DNA from: Naematelia aurantialba
Lineage: Eukaryota > Basidiomycota > Tremellomycetes > Tremellales > Naemateliaceae
Direction of reading: 5' to 3'
DNA length: 64,000 nucleotides
NCBI GenBank assembly: GCA_021527695.1
Contig: JAKFAO010000008.1
Span: 1,426,001 to 1,490,000 of the forward strand
Under the pieces are notes generated by a model. The model had not been told where the DNA came from, did no database searches, and was given only the letters and a program-made list of their open reading frames with translations. Made by a program: the position numbers and the translations under genes. This document shows, one piece after another, positions 11,540 through 24,402 of this stretch. The first letter of the stretch is position 1. Every line of letters begins with the position of its first letter.

Positions 11540-14500
11540 CTACTCTATCACGCCCCACCCGCCCGCTCCAGGCGTCTTGATTCGCACCCTGTCGCCCTTG
11601 CGCATCTTGACCAGCCCATTATGTCCCATATTGATCACGTCGAACGCCCCCTCTGCCTGTCCGTCTTGCGCGTCTTTCCGTCTCATCCAGATATTTTCTC
11701 CTCTAGCACCGTTGCCGCCTCCTGCTAGGCCGAGCGGTGGGAACACCCGCCGTTGCGAGACGATCGAGCAGTTCAAGTCCCGCCGCGCCTCGAAGGTCTT
11801 GTCCATGCCTTCGCCTACGGGGAGAGTCAGCCCGGCCGCCACCGTGCATCACAATGCCGCCGTTCATAGCTTCAGGGGACATCCACCTCCTGGTGGATAT
11901 GGAGTGGTATACAGGACACACTCAGAAGCGGATCATGAGTAATCGGGAAGGAGGTGAGCTTCCACGAGGAGATATGACTTGGTAGAGGAGAGAGAGAGAG
12001 AGAGAGAAACAGAGACGCACCGCCACGATGCTTGCCGCTTCCGCCACTGCCTTTCCGTATCGACATCTCCTTGATGAGCAACGGCGTACGATGCTCTATC
12101 ACTTCCACATCCGTCAGGCGGGTATTTGTGCAGTGCTAAATCGCCTACATCAGCAACCACGCCCAATTGAACTCCGCCGTACTAGTGCACAAAGTGGACG
12201 ATAGACTCACGACATGTGTGCAGTGCTGTCCGTCCCAGGTCGGTCCGGCACCGGTACCGCCGCCGAGAGATTCGCCAAATGTAAAGCCTGGCGTGACCTT
12301 GCCGTACGCGTCCTTCCCTCCCGTGCCTGCGTTGTGAGCATGGCAGGTCTGTCGTATCATAAAGGGGTGAGGAGCGAGGAGTGAGGAGTGAGGATCTATG
12401 AATGAGGAGAGAGAAGCGAGAGGGAACGAGTGAGGGAGATGGGTGAGACGGAGTAGTTAGGGACAACAGGTGAGGTAACGGATATATATGACCCACCGAA
12501 ACCTATCGACGACGCGCAGCCCTGCGAGCACGCGGCTGCATCAAACGCGCGCAAAATCACATCAATGAGTCGCTGAGTGGATATCGTCGAGGCTGAGATG
12601 GCCACCACCCCGCTGGGGTTGATGACGGTGCCTTTTGGTGAGATGATATGGACGGGGTCCATGACGCCTTGGTTGAGTGGCATCGGGATGGATTCTGCTC
12701 ATCAGCTGATGACTTGGGCCGGCTGGCATCGAATTGAATATGGAGAGGCGAAGATGAGGCAGAGGGAGAACCGGAGGATGGACCGAGAGGGCCGTGTATA
12801 TATTGTAACTGCGGACGGCAGGACTCACGGCTGATCATACATCGGAGGGCGTAGATGATCGCGGCGTGCGTAAGTGATGGCGGCATGTTGCTCTGCACGG
12901 CCGGCACCCATCAGCCTCATCACCCCCAAATTCCAGACTCCTCACATTGCCATGGACCTGGGGTCCCGTTCCTGTCCAATCAAACGTCGCTGTTCCTTCA
13001 TCCCGGTCGATCCTGACCTCCAGAACGATCTCGGTCCCTTCGTCCATCTACGAACCCCGATCAGCCGCGTACACCTGCATACATGACGCCGACCTACGTA
13101 GTCCGACGCTCGGAGCGGCTTGCCGCCGGTCTTGTCGTACAGCTCACGGAAGAACGTCTTGACCGTTTCTTGCGCGACGAGCTGGATCTCTTTCATGTAG
13201 AACAAGACGTATCGCGTGCCGAATTCCTTGAACAGCTGGTCGACGAGTCTCGCTCCTCGGGCATTGGCAGACACGGCGGCTACGGGCGTCAGTGGCTAGG
13301 TATGGAGTGGGTGGAAGCTATGTGAGCGAGGGAGGCTGTCAAAGCTAGGAGAAGGTGTTGAAGCTAGGGAAGCTGTCAAATCTGTGCAATCTGCTGGTGG
13401 ATTATACCAGAGTCGAAGTGAAGGAGGGCCAGGGGAGAGAGACCCACCCTGGAGATCCGTGAGATTATGGTCGATCCGGCGGGTAGCGCTGCTTCCAGGA
13501 TAATTCCCCGCGTCCATGAACAGCTTGACCACGCCCTCCTCGTCAAAATGGCCTTGCGAGACGAGCTTGAATGTCGGGCAGTGCATCCCTTCCTCCCACA
13601 GCTCCCGCGACGACGGGTTCATCGACGTGACGGCCGTGCCGCCACTGCGCAGTCAGCTATCAGCTGCTACCCCTGCTGAATCAGATCCGCGAGACATGCT
13701 CGCGGCATGCCGGCTCACATGTCAGTATGGTGGCCCCGGCTTGCCACGTAGAAGAGGACGTTGGTGTCGTCGTCAGGCCCGAAGATGGGAGACACCACCG
13801 TCAGATCTGGCAAGTGTGTTCCTGGTCGACATCAGCTTCATACGTCTACACGCCCGCCCATCGAGCGTGCGAATGCAGCTCAGTGGGGTTAGAGGTGCGA
13901 GGAACGCGAGGAACGCAACGTACCACCCCATAGCGGATGGTTGGTCAACAGCACATCTCCAGGCTTCAGCTTGCCCTCCCAGTACTTGTGCTGCGCCATC
14001 ACCGCGTACTGCATCGAGCCGAGGTGGACCGGGATGTGCGGCGCATTCGCCACCAGCGCTCCGTCCGTCCCGTGGATCGAGCACGAAAAGTCCAAGCGCT
14101 CCTTGATCGACACGGAGATCGACGTGCGCTGCAGGGTATGCCCCATCTGCTCGGCAATCGACATGAACCGGTTCGCAAACACCGCAAGCATGATGGGGTC
14201 CTTGTCAAACTCGCCGGCTGCGTCGTCCGGCGTTCCAGATTCGCCTTTGGCGATCTTCAATGCGACGTGTTCGCGCAGGATCAAGGCGCGCGCATTGGGC
14301 TCTACAACGATCGTCTGCGTCGAGTCGACGATAAGTGCCGGGCCGGGGATGGTTACTCCGGGCGAGAGGTTGCTGAGCACGTACACTGGGGTGGTGAAGC
14401 TCGTCACCCGGCCTGAGACGTCGAAGAACGCCTCTTGCGTCGAGTCCGGCTGGCACTGCACGAGAGTTCCAGCAGCCTCGGTGGCGGCCAGCTCGTCGGC

Positions 14501-16997
14501 AAAGTCAGACGGAGTCATCTTGAAAGACTTGCCGGACCCCCGCACCCTGAGACCCGAAAGTAGCACTCTGCGTTTCAGCGTGAACGATGTTTCGCGCTGG
14601 TGCGTTGCAATAAAGTTCTGCTTGAGGTCGTCGCTGAGCGGAAGATGGAAGATCGAGTCGGCGCCATCGTAGAATACACTGACCGAGGTGGAAAAGGCAA
14701 TATCCTTCCGTGCAACGCCCTGCTCGACAAGCTGCCTCGTCACCTCCTCCCTAAGCTCTACGAGTCGCTGCGTGATGGCTGGATACGCAGGCGACGTCTC
14801 GAGGTCATCCACCACTTCCAACGCCAACGGGGCAGCAGCCTCTCCGGTGAGCTCGGCACATGCGATGCCGTACGCTGACAGCAGCGACGAGAACCGCGGC
14901 ACAATCACAGTCTCAATACCCAGTCCGCTCGCAATCGCGCACGCATGCTGACCGCCCGCTCTACCCATCAGCCAAGCCGCTTTGCCCTGCTCACCCTCCA
15001 AAGCAGCACAGGTCGTGCGTCGAGATGGCGAAACCTCGCTCCTCGGTCAACTTCCGCATCGGCCGGCTCATGCCCTCGTTGGCAACTCTCAAGAAGCCAG
15101 CAGCCACCTCCTGCACAGTATATGACGCGGCGGTATCGGTGGCGTTGATCTCGTTGGTGAGTTGCTCAAACTTGCGGATGGAAGCGGACACGTCGAGAGG
15201 CTCATCCGCGTTGGGCCCGAATATGCTCGGGAATTGCCCGGGTACGAGGCGTCCCAGGACCAGGTTGGCATCAGTGATCGCCAAGTCGCCACCCTTGCGA
15301 TAACACGCCGGTCCAGGACTGCCGTCAGTCCATGCTAGCCATGTTCGGGACCCACTGTGCGCCAACGCTCTCTGGGCCAACCACGAACATGCCGTTCTTG
15401 AAATACAGCCGCGACCCGCCTCCTGCCGCTACAGTGTCAATCGACAGCTGCGGACATGCAATCTTGATAGACGCAATGACGCTTTCAAAGGTGAGTTCAA
15501 AGTCGCCCGAGAAGCGACAGACGTCGGTCGACGTGCCGCCCATGTCAAATCCGATGACAGGTCGATCCCTCTTCGCACTGTAAGCCGTGAGTGCACAGCC
15601 CACGAACCCCCCTGCGGGGCCGGACAGAACCGCACGCAAGCCCGAGAACCTGCCGGCCAGCGTCAGCGTTGTGTCTCGTGGTCAAGAAACTCGACTCCAC
15701 GCACTTGTCGGACGACGACAGCCCTCCATCACTCTTCATAAAGTCGCTGCGCTCGCCCGCCTTACCGCCGACAAAGTGGCGGTTGAAGCCGTCCACATAG
15801 CTCCGCAACACGGGCGACAGGTAGGCGTCGAGTGCGGCCGAATTTCCACGGGGGACGGCTTTGATCGCGGGCGAGAGGGAGGAGGAAAGGGAGATCTGGG
15901 TAAAGCCTATCCGCTCGGCAATGCCGCCTATTTGTCGCTCGTGTTCTGCCGTCAGCTTTGGGCTGCATGTGTCTCAGACGTACCAGGATAGGTGTAAGAA
16001 TACAACAAGCACACTGCAAGTGACCGCAGGCCGCGGTCGTACATCTCCTGCAGCTTCTCTTCGATGCCGGCCGAATCTGGCATTTGTCAGCATACATGTC
16101 CCACGGAAGGGAACAAATAGCTCGGAGGCTCACCGAGAGGCTCCAGAATTCTTACAGCCTCGCCGCTGACACCGACGACCACCTCGCCCGCCTCATCCGA
16201 CTCTGTAGCCGCTGCCATGAGAGCGTCTGTGCTGGGCGGCTGTGGGTCCAGGGACCATCCTTCCATCGTCACCCTCTCGCTAGCTTCCACAATATTTTCT
16301 GGGAGGTACAGCACCTTGGCCTTGCGCGCGATGGACAGATCGAACAGGTCCGGCCGAGTCTGGTCGCCGATCTCGAGAAAGTCCCGGAACCCCTTGGTCA
16401 CTACCAGTCCGAAATCGGCGCCCTTGCGCTCCAACAGCGCATTGGTGGCTACCGTCGTTCCCATGCGCACCGACTCTGCGCGCATCAGTCAACGCCTCCG
16501 TCACTCGACAGCAAGTAAGACGCCCGATCGAGCCAGACTGCATTTGCGCGAAGCCTCGAAGGCAGGTGGAATCGACGAGAACGCTGGATGAGGACTCACC
16601 AATGAGGCTCGTATCGTACAACTCTCCCCGCGGGATCGCACGGCCCGTGACGATCTGCAGCAGCCTCCGGATACCCTCGCTTGGTGCATCGTCGTAATTT
16701 GCCGGATCTACGCTCAGCAGCTTGAACGTGACCTGCACGCTCCCGGATCCGTCGTGCGAGGGTATGATATTGGCCCCGCCGACCAACTCCAGGGAGATTT
16801 GTGGCCGGTAGAGGTGCCGTGGTATGTACGCCCAGACATCGCAGAAGGCTGCATCCATAGATCAGCACTTGCCACGTATGACGAATTAGGGCTCAAGAAA
16901 GGAATAGGAGAACAGGTGACCAGACAGGGAGCCGCTCACTTCCTCCACGGTCCATAGCGACACGGACGCCGCCCTCAGTAGCAAGAACGCCAGTCAT
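11540..16997 (-). CDS. 5-Oxoprolinase (ATP-hydrolysing), HyuA-HyuB type
   Basis: A cytosolic enzyme that opens 5-oxo-L-proline to L-glutamate with ATP, in the gamma-glutamyl/glutathione cycle. The start at 16997 gives [20 protein letters not shown], the conserved N-terminal RGGTF motif, with an intron inside the Thr codon. In order follow the hydantoinase/oxoprolinase N-domain ([15 protein letters not shown]), the hydantoinase A domain ([52 protein letters not shown]) and the hydantoinase B domain ([23 protein letters not shown]). The end carries the Gly-rich tail [27 protein letters not shown] and TAG at 11542-11540. Apparent stops between blocks are introns. Two are exceptionally short: 15355-15319 (37 nt) and 14994-14961 (34 nt), each splicing conserved motifs in frame. 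Full length should be near the usual 1,300 aa. Other exon borders are approximate. Confidence 0.93.
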
Positions 16998-17496
16998 TTT
17001 CACGCTTCTCACAGCTGCAGTGAAGCCAGGTAGATGACCGAATGAGAGATATGCTCGTGCAGATGTCGACCCTACTCCATCTGCATGCTCGCCTGCCAAG
17101 TGACACTTGCAGAGACGCAAAAACAACGGCGCCCACATGCGACTTGCAGCTCCCGACTCGCCACCACGTGGGCCCACAAGTCGTATCGTCGTCGACTCTC
17201 TGGACTCTTTCCCTGTTTGGAGGCAGCGACGTGCACGAAAACTTTCCCAATGGCGTGATACTGGCCAATCTCAAGCATCGTTTCGGACGACTGGGACTTG
17301 CAAACTTGCAACGAGCTCGGTGCGACACGAGAAAAGTGGCGTGATGGTTGACAGCAGCGGCGAATATAGAACATGCTCTACGGCCGTTTCGCCGTTCCAG
17401 ATGCTCAGCCGCACATCATACACGCAGATAGTACATGACTCGCCCGTGGCGCATATACAACAGCTGCAACAACAGATAGCAATATGTAGGGAGGTA
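16998..17496. other. Intergenic region upstream of 5-oxoprolinase
   Basis: Lies between the 5-oxoprolinase start and the stop of the C2H2 regulator; both genes are on the minus strand. No coding or repeat signal is seen. Confidence 0.5.
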
Positions 17497-20442
17497 TCAA
17501 CAGCTGACAAAGTTCTTCCTCTGAGTCTCGATCTGCTTGAGCAGCTGGTACAGCACATTTGTGGGCCCAGATATCATGCCCCACGGAACGTCGCCGCACA
17601 GGTGCGCCATGTACGCTACGATGGCGATACAGTGGCTCGTCGAAATGATGGCCGGGAGGTTGACCGGATTTTCGCACGACAGCATGCGCTCGCAGTAGTT
17701 GAGTGAGGCATGGCGCGCGAGCGTAGGCTCGACCCGGCACCGCTGGAAGGGGTGCGACGCGTCGTTGCGCTTCACGCATACCTTGAGATCCTCGACAATA
17801 GTCTGGTAGGCCCAGATGGTAACTGTATACATTAGCCGCGTGCTTTCATAATGTCGTCGAAACGGCGACATACCCGTAGCCACGTACTGTAGATGTGTCA
17901 GCGGGACGGTGGACGGACAAACAACGAGCTTACAGAGCACCACAGCGTCGACGGGGGTAACAGTTGCGCTTTTGCCTCGCCCGTCCATCTAAAGACGATC
18001 CGTAGCACTGTCTTGTCAGACTGACGTTCGGCTTTGGTCACTCACGTTCGAGCGCAAACCAGCAGCTCTGCCTCCCTTCCGAGGTATGAGCCCAGATCTC
18101 GAGACGTCTTCGCGCTTCCTTGCGCGCTTCTATCGACACATCGCGTCCCGCTATACCTGAGAACCATTTGAGCGCCAACACCTGTCTCGACCGACGGGAC
18201 TCACGCGACACTCCAGCGAAGATGAGAATCGTCTCCACATCGGTGAGAAGCATCATGATACCTGATTGCATCAGCGGTGCGAATCGTACTGTCGAGAGCA
18301 CACTTACTGATACTGCAGAGAGGGACACCGGCGTAGAAATGTGGCAAGGAAGACGGGTCAGTGGCATGTGATAGGCGATACATGGCGCTCTGGTGCCAAT
18401 AGGCCAGAGCGCGGAAGACCGTGCTCTTCCAACTGACGACCTGATCTGGGCTGGCTAGCGTAGTCGTGCCCGTACCTCGGGAACCCAGGGACAACCTGCA
18501 CCCGTCAGCGAATCGAGTCACAGATGCGCGAGATTCAATGCGACGCTGACATCAATGACATGAGACCGTGAAGGACGATCCAGTGACCGAATGAGCCGAG
18601 TGCATTCGGGACCACCGCCTCGTCCAGCAGGGATCGCATGGTCTCTGTAAAGTAGACGGCTGGGACGTCGGGTGTCTCGGCCCATGCAGCCAAGTGTTCT
18701 GCAGACCACCGACGGTCGTCACAGGGGAGTGGGGAGTTGATGGCGACTAACATCAGCGAGGACTTGCATGTTGGACATACAGCATTCGACCTGATTGGTC
18801 AGCAGGGCTGCATAACAGCAAGAAGACAACCCACTGAGAGCCCATGGCTCGTCATCATCGCATTGGACACGTCGCCCGCAAAGACCATCCAGGCCGCCCT
18901 CGCGCTCTCCTCGGCGTCAGCCCAGAGGCACCATGCCCCGAGACCGCTAGTCTCGCTGGCATCGGACGGAGGCACTCGCGAGTCGAATAGACCACCCAGC
19001 CGGGCAGCGGTGACACAAGCCGAGTGAAACACCTGGACTCAGTACTGGCGTCCTTGAAGCTCTCACTTGATTGGCATCCTGGTACTTGGCTGTCCCGTAG
19101 ACCTTGCCGAGATAGCTGACCAGCAGCATGGTCTGCAGGTCCGCCAACGCCGGTCGAGGGGAATCTTCAAGCACCTGGGCGTCAGCTCGAGTCAGGAAGA
19201 CTAGCCTACTTCTAGCATATGGCCCCGCAGTTTTCTATGAATGAGCTGTAGCGCGTCCGAGGTAGACGTGTCGGCGGAATACGCAGAACCAAGGCTGATC
19301 ATCGCGAGCAGGAGACTTGGTGGCGGGGAGCGCAGCTTGAGGGTCGGGCGGTGGAGGATAGGATACAGCGGATCGAAATGCCTTGGTTACGCGTTAGAGG
19401 GAGTTGAGAATGGAGAAACTGGATTGTGCTTACAGGAAGTACAAGTCAATGTACATGTTCATATCGTTCAGCGAGAATCCCTCGGCCGGCAACGGCTCGT
19501 GCAGAGTCTCCTGATCCCATCAGCTATGGGATCGCCTGGCCGCAAAGACCCGAACGCACCTGACAAAACTCCCTGATGCGTCGCCACATTGCTGTCCCAA
19601 TCAGCTCGTCAGGCGAGTCGTCTTCTTCCATGGGGTCACCCAAGTCCTCAAGCGACTGTGCCGAGCGTATCGCGGCCATCGGCAAGGCGGCCTGGGGTGG
19701 GGCGATGATAGGGTCTGTCGGTACAGAAGAATCCGCGGTGGTAGCAGGATCACAGCTCAGGAACCAGGTGTACAGATCGTCGAGCGAGAATCCAGCCGTG
19801 AGGTCGATCTCGCCTGACCCATCAGGCAGGACCGGCAGCGCCTCTGTCCCAAGCGGCGCAAACGGTGACAGCTGGTCTGGGTCTTGCGGCTTCTGTCCAA
19901 GTGATTCTGCAGAGCCGAGACCCAAGTCATTCTCGCTTCTCACAGCGGAGACACTGTCCCTCTGGATGGGGATGGAAGCAAACAGATCAGGCGGGGATGA
20001 GTCTTGTGTAGAACCTGTGGTTGAGAGTGTGTCGGTACCTGGGCTGGTGGTGGAATCTTGAGCGTAAACGTGGCAGATCGAGCTCGTGTACCGCCGGGGA
20101 TGGTTCAAGATATGCCGCTTCAGCACGTCTGCGCGAGCGAATGATTTCGAGCAAGAAGGGCACGAGAATGGTCTCGATATCATGTCTGTAGATACTGGTC
20201 AGTCTCCGGCACCTGCAATATTCCTGCAACGAGACAAGACATACGGTTAGCAGCATGACGCTGGGCTCGTCAGCTCTGCTTGAACGGACGAGGAGAGCGC
20301 TTACCTCGAGGTAATCTCGTCTCCCGAACGACTTTGTGCAGCCGGCGTGTGCACACGCAAACATGCGCCTCTTTGAGAACCTGCCGCTCTCGTCGTTGTC
20401 CGTCGATGGACTCGTCGACGTCGGCGACTGTACAGCCGCCAT
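17497..20442 (-). CDS. C2H2 zinc-finger transcription factor with fungal-specific regulatory domain
   Basis: A nuclear regulator with two adjacent C2H2 fingers near the N-terminus. Finger 1 is CAHAGCTKSFGRRDYLERHAANH and finger 2 is CPSCSKSFARADVLKRHILNH. The second half of finger 1, including its two zinc-binding His, depends on a 16-nt exon at 20260-20245 and the exon that starts at 20185. A long Ser/Pro/Asp-rich acidic linker follows (about 19990-19550). After that comes a region typical of fungal_trans domains, with LADLQTMLLVSYLGKVYG, ACVTAARLGGLF and ARAAWMVFAGDVSNAM. The end is KNFVSC-stop at 17497. I chose the start at 20442 (MAAVQSPTSTSP). The frame stays open upstream to 20634, but that segment overlaps the likely shared promoter with the next gene. 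Its target is unknown; inner exon borders from 19500 to 17500 are approximate. Confidence 0.87.
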
Positions 20443-20741
20443 GATGTCCTCGGACCAGTCTGTAGCGTCTCCTGATTTCGCACAGTTGAGTATGTGCTTG
20501 TCACAACTACAACGGCCGCGATTTGGGTCGATTAGGATAGCAGGCGCTGTAGGGAATACGAATGGCGGATTTTTTTTCTCCGGCCGTAAGGTAGCTCGCA
20601 TTCCTGGATCTAGTAATCGCCTTGGCCCTTGCAAGCACTGCGACCACAGGGCTAATCAGAGATCCAGTAAAAGTGGGCAATTCAACGTACACCAGGACGC
20701 TGTGCGATATAAAGCCCAGAGGGCAGCATGCAGAACCCAGC
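20443..20741. promoter_or_regulatory. Divergent promoter between C2H2 regulator and HCCA-isomerase-like gene
   Basis: A 299-bp spacer lies between two divergent starts. A TATA-like GATATAAAG on the plus strand (about 20706-20714) lies roughly 30 nt before the ATG of the rightward gene. This suggests either a very short leader or a transcription start inside the spacer. Confidence 0.5.
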
Positions 20742-21877
20742 ATGTACTCTCAACATCCGTCGTCGAACACGGGCAGTGGCACTGGTACTGGCGCTGGGAC
20801 TTTGAACCCCCGCACGTCCTGGACAGACCCATTCGACCGCTCTCACCGCCCGCCGAGCCAGCCCATGTTTCTGACGGAGCCGCCCCCGCCCCGAGACACC
20901 ATCACGTTTGAGGTGTATTACGGTGTCTCGTCGCCGTGGGCTCTGCTCGGCGCACCCGAGGTGGAGCGGATAGCCAAACAGTACGGACTCACGATCCACC
21001 TCAAGCCCATCACGGTCATCCCGGAGAACGGTGGCATTCCGGTAGGTGCACCACGGATTGCTTCTTGGTCTCCGTGATTCCCTGCTTGCTCCTCTGATTC
21101 TTTGTGTCCTTGCGTACTCCAACTTCCCAGAGTCTATCTCCTGGACCTCTCCTTGATGGCCACCTTGAACACACTCCGGCCTCTCCTTGATCTATTCTCC
21201 TATTCCATGGTGCCGTCCGCGCAGCGAAGAGTGAACTCTGACTTGTTGCAGCTAAAGTCACGGCACGAAGCTCGCCGGGCGTACCACGCACTCGACCTAT
21301 ACCGGTACGCGAAATACCTCGGCGTCCCGATGAAGGCCAAACCGCGATACTACCCCCAACCTCCTGGCACCATCGAGCTCGCGGGTCAAGCCATCATCCG
21401 CGTGCAACACGCCTTTGGGATCGGCTCGCCCCAGGCGCTGGCATTCTCGTACGCCATTCAGCGCTGTATATGGGTCACGGAGGAAGGGGACCATACCGAC
21501 GTCGAGGTGCTGCGTAAACTCGCGCGCGATACTGGGATCGACGAGGACACGGTCCAGCTGTGCGTGGTCGACCGGAGGGGGCGGGCGGACGACCCGGCCG
21601 CGCAAGAGTGGAACCGGAATCACGCAGAGGCCGTACAGAAGGGTGAGTCCTGAGTCGCTTGTGCCAGAGTGCCAGAGAGCTACGACGCGGACGGCTAGAG
21701 TCCGAGTCCGAGGTACAGTTACAGTCAGAACCTGATGCTCGGTGCACAGGGATTTTTGGCACGCCAAACTACGTGATCAATGGGGAGATTTTCTGGGGCC
21801 AGGACCGCCTGTTCATGCTCGAGATACGGGTGAAGGAGCTGCTCGAGGCTGGGGCGAAGCCCGTCTCATATAGCTAG
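20742..21877 (+). CDS. 2-Hydroxychromene-2-carboxylate isomerase / DsbA-like thioredoxin-fold protein
   Basis: A member of the HCCA isomerase branch of the DsbA/GST-kappa superfamily. In bacteria these act in naphthalene breakdown with glutathione; fungal substrates are unknown. Exons are 20742-21041, 21252-21642 and 21750-21877, with phases that join in frame (G|GG ATT TTT GGC). The thioredoxin-like start ITFEVYYGVSSPWALLG carries the SSP motif used in place of CxxC. The helical insert contains RRAYHALDLYRYAKYLGVP. The C-terminal strand is GIFGTPNYVINGEIFWGQDRL, whose cis-Pro motif is typical of the family. A Ser/Gly/Thr-rich segment of about 25 residues precedes the domain. I chose the ATG at 20742 because it lies just downstream of the TATA-like element. 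The first intron (21042-21251) is long and could hide a small exon. Confidence 0.85.
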
Positions 21878-22105
21878 GCGGATACATGCCTTGTGCCGAC
21901 ACAGCTGGATAACTCGAAAGAGAACCTTCCACCGCCACACAGCACCGCTATGAGAATATCTGCATGAGAATACCTGCTACAGTATGCTCATGCCATAATA
22001 TACTGCATGCCAAACAAGTCTGACAAACCGCACACCGCATAACATTATCCACACGAAAGGAGAAAAAGGTCTATAAAGCAATATGACACGCGAGAAACGC
22101 AGGAA

Positions 22106-24402
22106 CTAAAGTTTACTCTCAATGTCGTGCAACGGCTCCTTGCCGTACGCCACACCCTGGGTGGACTGCTCCGGCTCTTCCAGCGCCTTGCGGCGGAGGT
22201 CGCGTCGGTGGAAGAACCAGATAACGATGACGCCGACCGCGGAGACGGCGCAGCAAGAGAATGTCGTCTTGAAGCCCTTTTCGAAGCGCGGGCCGTCGGT
22301 CTGGAGGAAGACGATGGCGGGGAGCCACGCGTTGAGACAGTAGAAGACGCACGACGTAGCGCCTGTCACGAACCCGCGCAGCTCGGTGCGGTGTCCGCAG
22401 ATCTCTGCTACCCACGCGTAGAAGACGGGCGTCACGTAGATCGAGCCGGTCATCATGAACGAGAACACCCGGAGCGGATTGGACGGCGCCCAGAACGCCA
22501 GCACGCCGGTCGGGAACAGCCCCCACAGCAGGGGCACGAGGCAGACCCACGCCCGCGAGTACCGCGTCATGCGGTCCGAGATGGCCGTGTAGATGATCAG
22601 GCAGGGGATTTCGATCAGGTACATGCCTGAGGCCATGACGTTCCGCCTGCTGACAGAGTACCCGAATGCCTTGAGGTAGATGGCGAACTGGGAGCCGTTT
22701 TGCACTGCAAAGCCGTAGATCCCGTACCACGGCGCGAGGATGAAGAGGTGCCAGGTCGTGAAGACGAGAAGCACGCTCTTGAGGTTGATCGTGCCTTTCA
22801 TTGCTGCTGTGCCTGCGCACCGTCAGCAACTCATGTACAGAGCGGTTTCTTCCAATGGTGGTAGGACTGACCGTTACGCGCACTGCGGGCTTTGGCCAGC
22901 TCTTTCTCCGCCTCGGTGAGGTACCACACCTTGCTGTTCTCGGGGAAGTCGGGAACGAGGAAGTACAGTAAAAACCCGCACGGCACGGTCTACACGCCAT
23001 GTATCAGCATGGTGCCGCCGAGACACATAACGACTGCGATACGCAGCCAAAGGATAGATTGCCGAGACGGGTTTTGTCGGACTCACGATGACTCCGCAGA
23101 TGATGTACAGCCATCGCCAGCCTGCAAGCCCGTGCAGGCCGTCCATGGACTCGTAGATTCCTGCTTGCATGTATCCCGAGAACGCGGAGCCCGCGGGACC
23201 TGAGCTCGTCAGTACAAAACTCCCGGAGCAACACCGAGCAACAACAGAGACAGCACCGAGGATCGAGGGATGACTATTGTTTGACGGCTCTGATCCGTTT
23301 TGAAAGGAGTAGAGTGGAGTGGAGACTAGGCCGGAGAGGACAGAGGAGACATACCAGCAATGAACCACAGCCCAATACGTTTCGCAAGCTCCGGTTTGGT
23401 GTACCACGAGCCAAGGATGAAGAAGGCCACGGGGTAGTAGAACGATTCAAAAAACGCGATACAGAATCTGAAACCGTACCTGGGCATATCAGTACCACTC
23501 CAGCACGCCGCATCTTGACGGAGGCGAAACAGCAAGGCAACACCACAAGGCTCAGATGAGGAAGAGGGGACGACAAGGCTTAGACGAGGGAAGAGGGGAG
23601 ACAGAGTGGCAACTTACATCGCTTGGTAGCTCTGTGCCCCGGCCTGCGCAAAGGTAAAGACACCCCAGCCGATCTCGGACAAAGCCAAGAACAGCGATGG
23701 CCGGACTTTCATTGCGATGAAGTTACTAGGGATCTGCATTCCGCACACCACGGCGTCTACCAGACGTCAGCGACAGCGTTGCGGGGGAACAGAGGCAGGC
23801 GTACTGTAGATCACACCCATGTAGGTGTACTGGTTGGCCTGGATGTTGAGATCCTCTTTCATGCCCGATACATAAGCATTCGCCAGCTACATGGGTCAGC
23901 AAGCGCGAACGGCGACGGTGGAATTCTGAGTGAGTCCAGGCGACCCGGCCGTGCGTGTACGGGGGGAGAGCTTGCCAATCGGCTGCGGGGAGAGGGAGCG
24001 ATATAGCGTTCGGTGCAGCTGCACGGTTCGGGACCCACTCACATTGGTCTGGTCGAGGTTCTTGAGCCACCACCCGAGAGTCATGGCAGAGAGCATGAAG
24101 CAGTCGAGCTTGAACACGAGTTTGCGCTCAGCGTCCGACTTGTCGTAGTAGTCACTACTCTATCAGCGAGGTCCACGATCATCCGCCCCTCGGAACCCTT
24201 CCAAGCACGCAGCCGGCAAGCTAGTTCGAAGCCTGTTGGGCAATGGAGAATCGAGCACTCACGAGTCCCAGATGTACGAGACAAACTTCTCCCAACGGCC
24301 CTTGCGCGACGGGCTACTGCTGCCCGTCATGAGGTGGTCGCCCGGTTCCAGCAGTGCCGCCGAGGTGATCGGCGGCATATCGAGCGCTTCAACCATCGCC
24401 AT
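22106..24402 (-). CDS. MFS permease, anion:cation symporter family (Fen2/Vht1/Liz1/Dal5-like)
   Basis: A plasma-membrane proton symporter of the ACS family, whose members carry small organic anions and amides such as pantothenate, biotin, allantoate and nicotinate. It starts at 24402 (MAMVEALDMPPIT) and ends HDIESKL-TAG at 22108-22106. About nine exons encode a hydrophilic N-terminus, TM1 with LKNLDQTN and then ANAYVSGMKEDLNIQ, a block characteristic of the Fen2/Vht1 branch. Later come YGFRFCIAFFESFYYPVAFF, the GYMQAGIYESMDGLHGLAGWRWLYII loop, and the large last exon from about 22801 with six TM segments. It is divergent from the PhnY-PhnZ fusion gene across 1.1 kb, so uptake of an aminophosphonate or its product is a testable idea. 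That is inference only; the substrate cannot be read from sequence. Confidence 0.9.

Noticed and set aside
14961..15355. Apparent frameshifts or stop codons in 5-oxoprolinase
   Set aside because: Each break coincides with GT...AG and a branch point, and removal restores conserved motifs. They are short introns, not mutations.
20443..20634. Upstream extension of the C2H2 regulator to an ATG at 20634
   Set aside because: It would occupy most of the shared promoter and adds no recognised domain. The ATG at 20442 gives a typical Ser-rich start.
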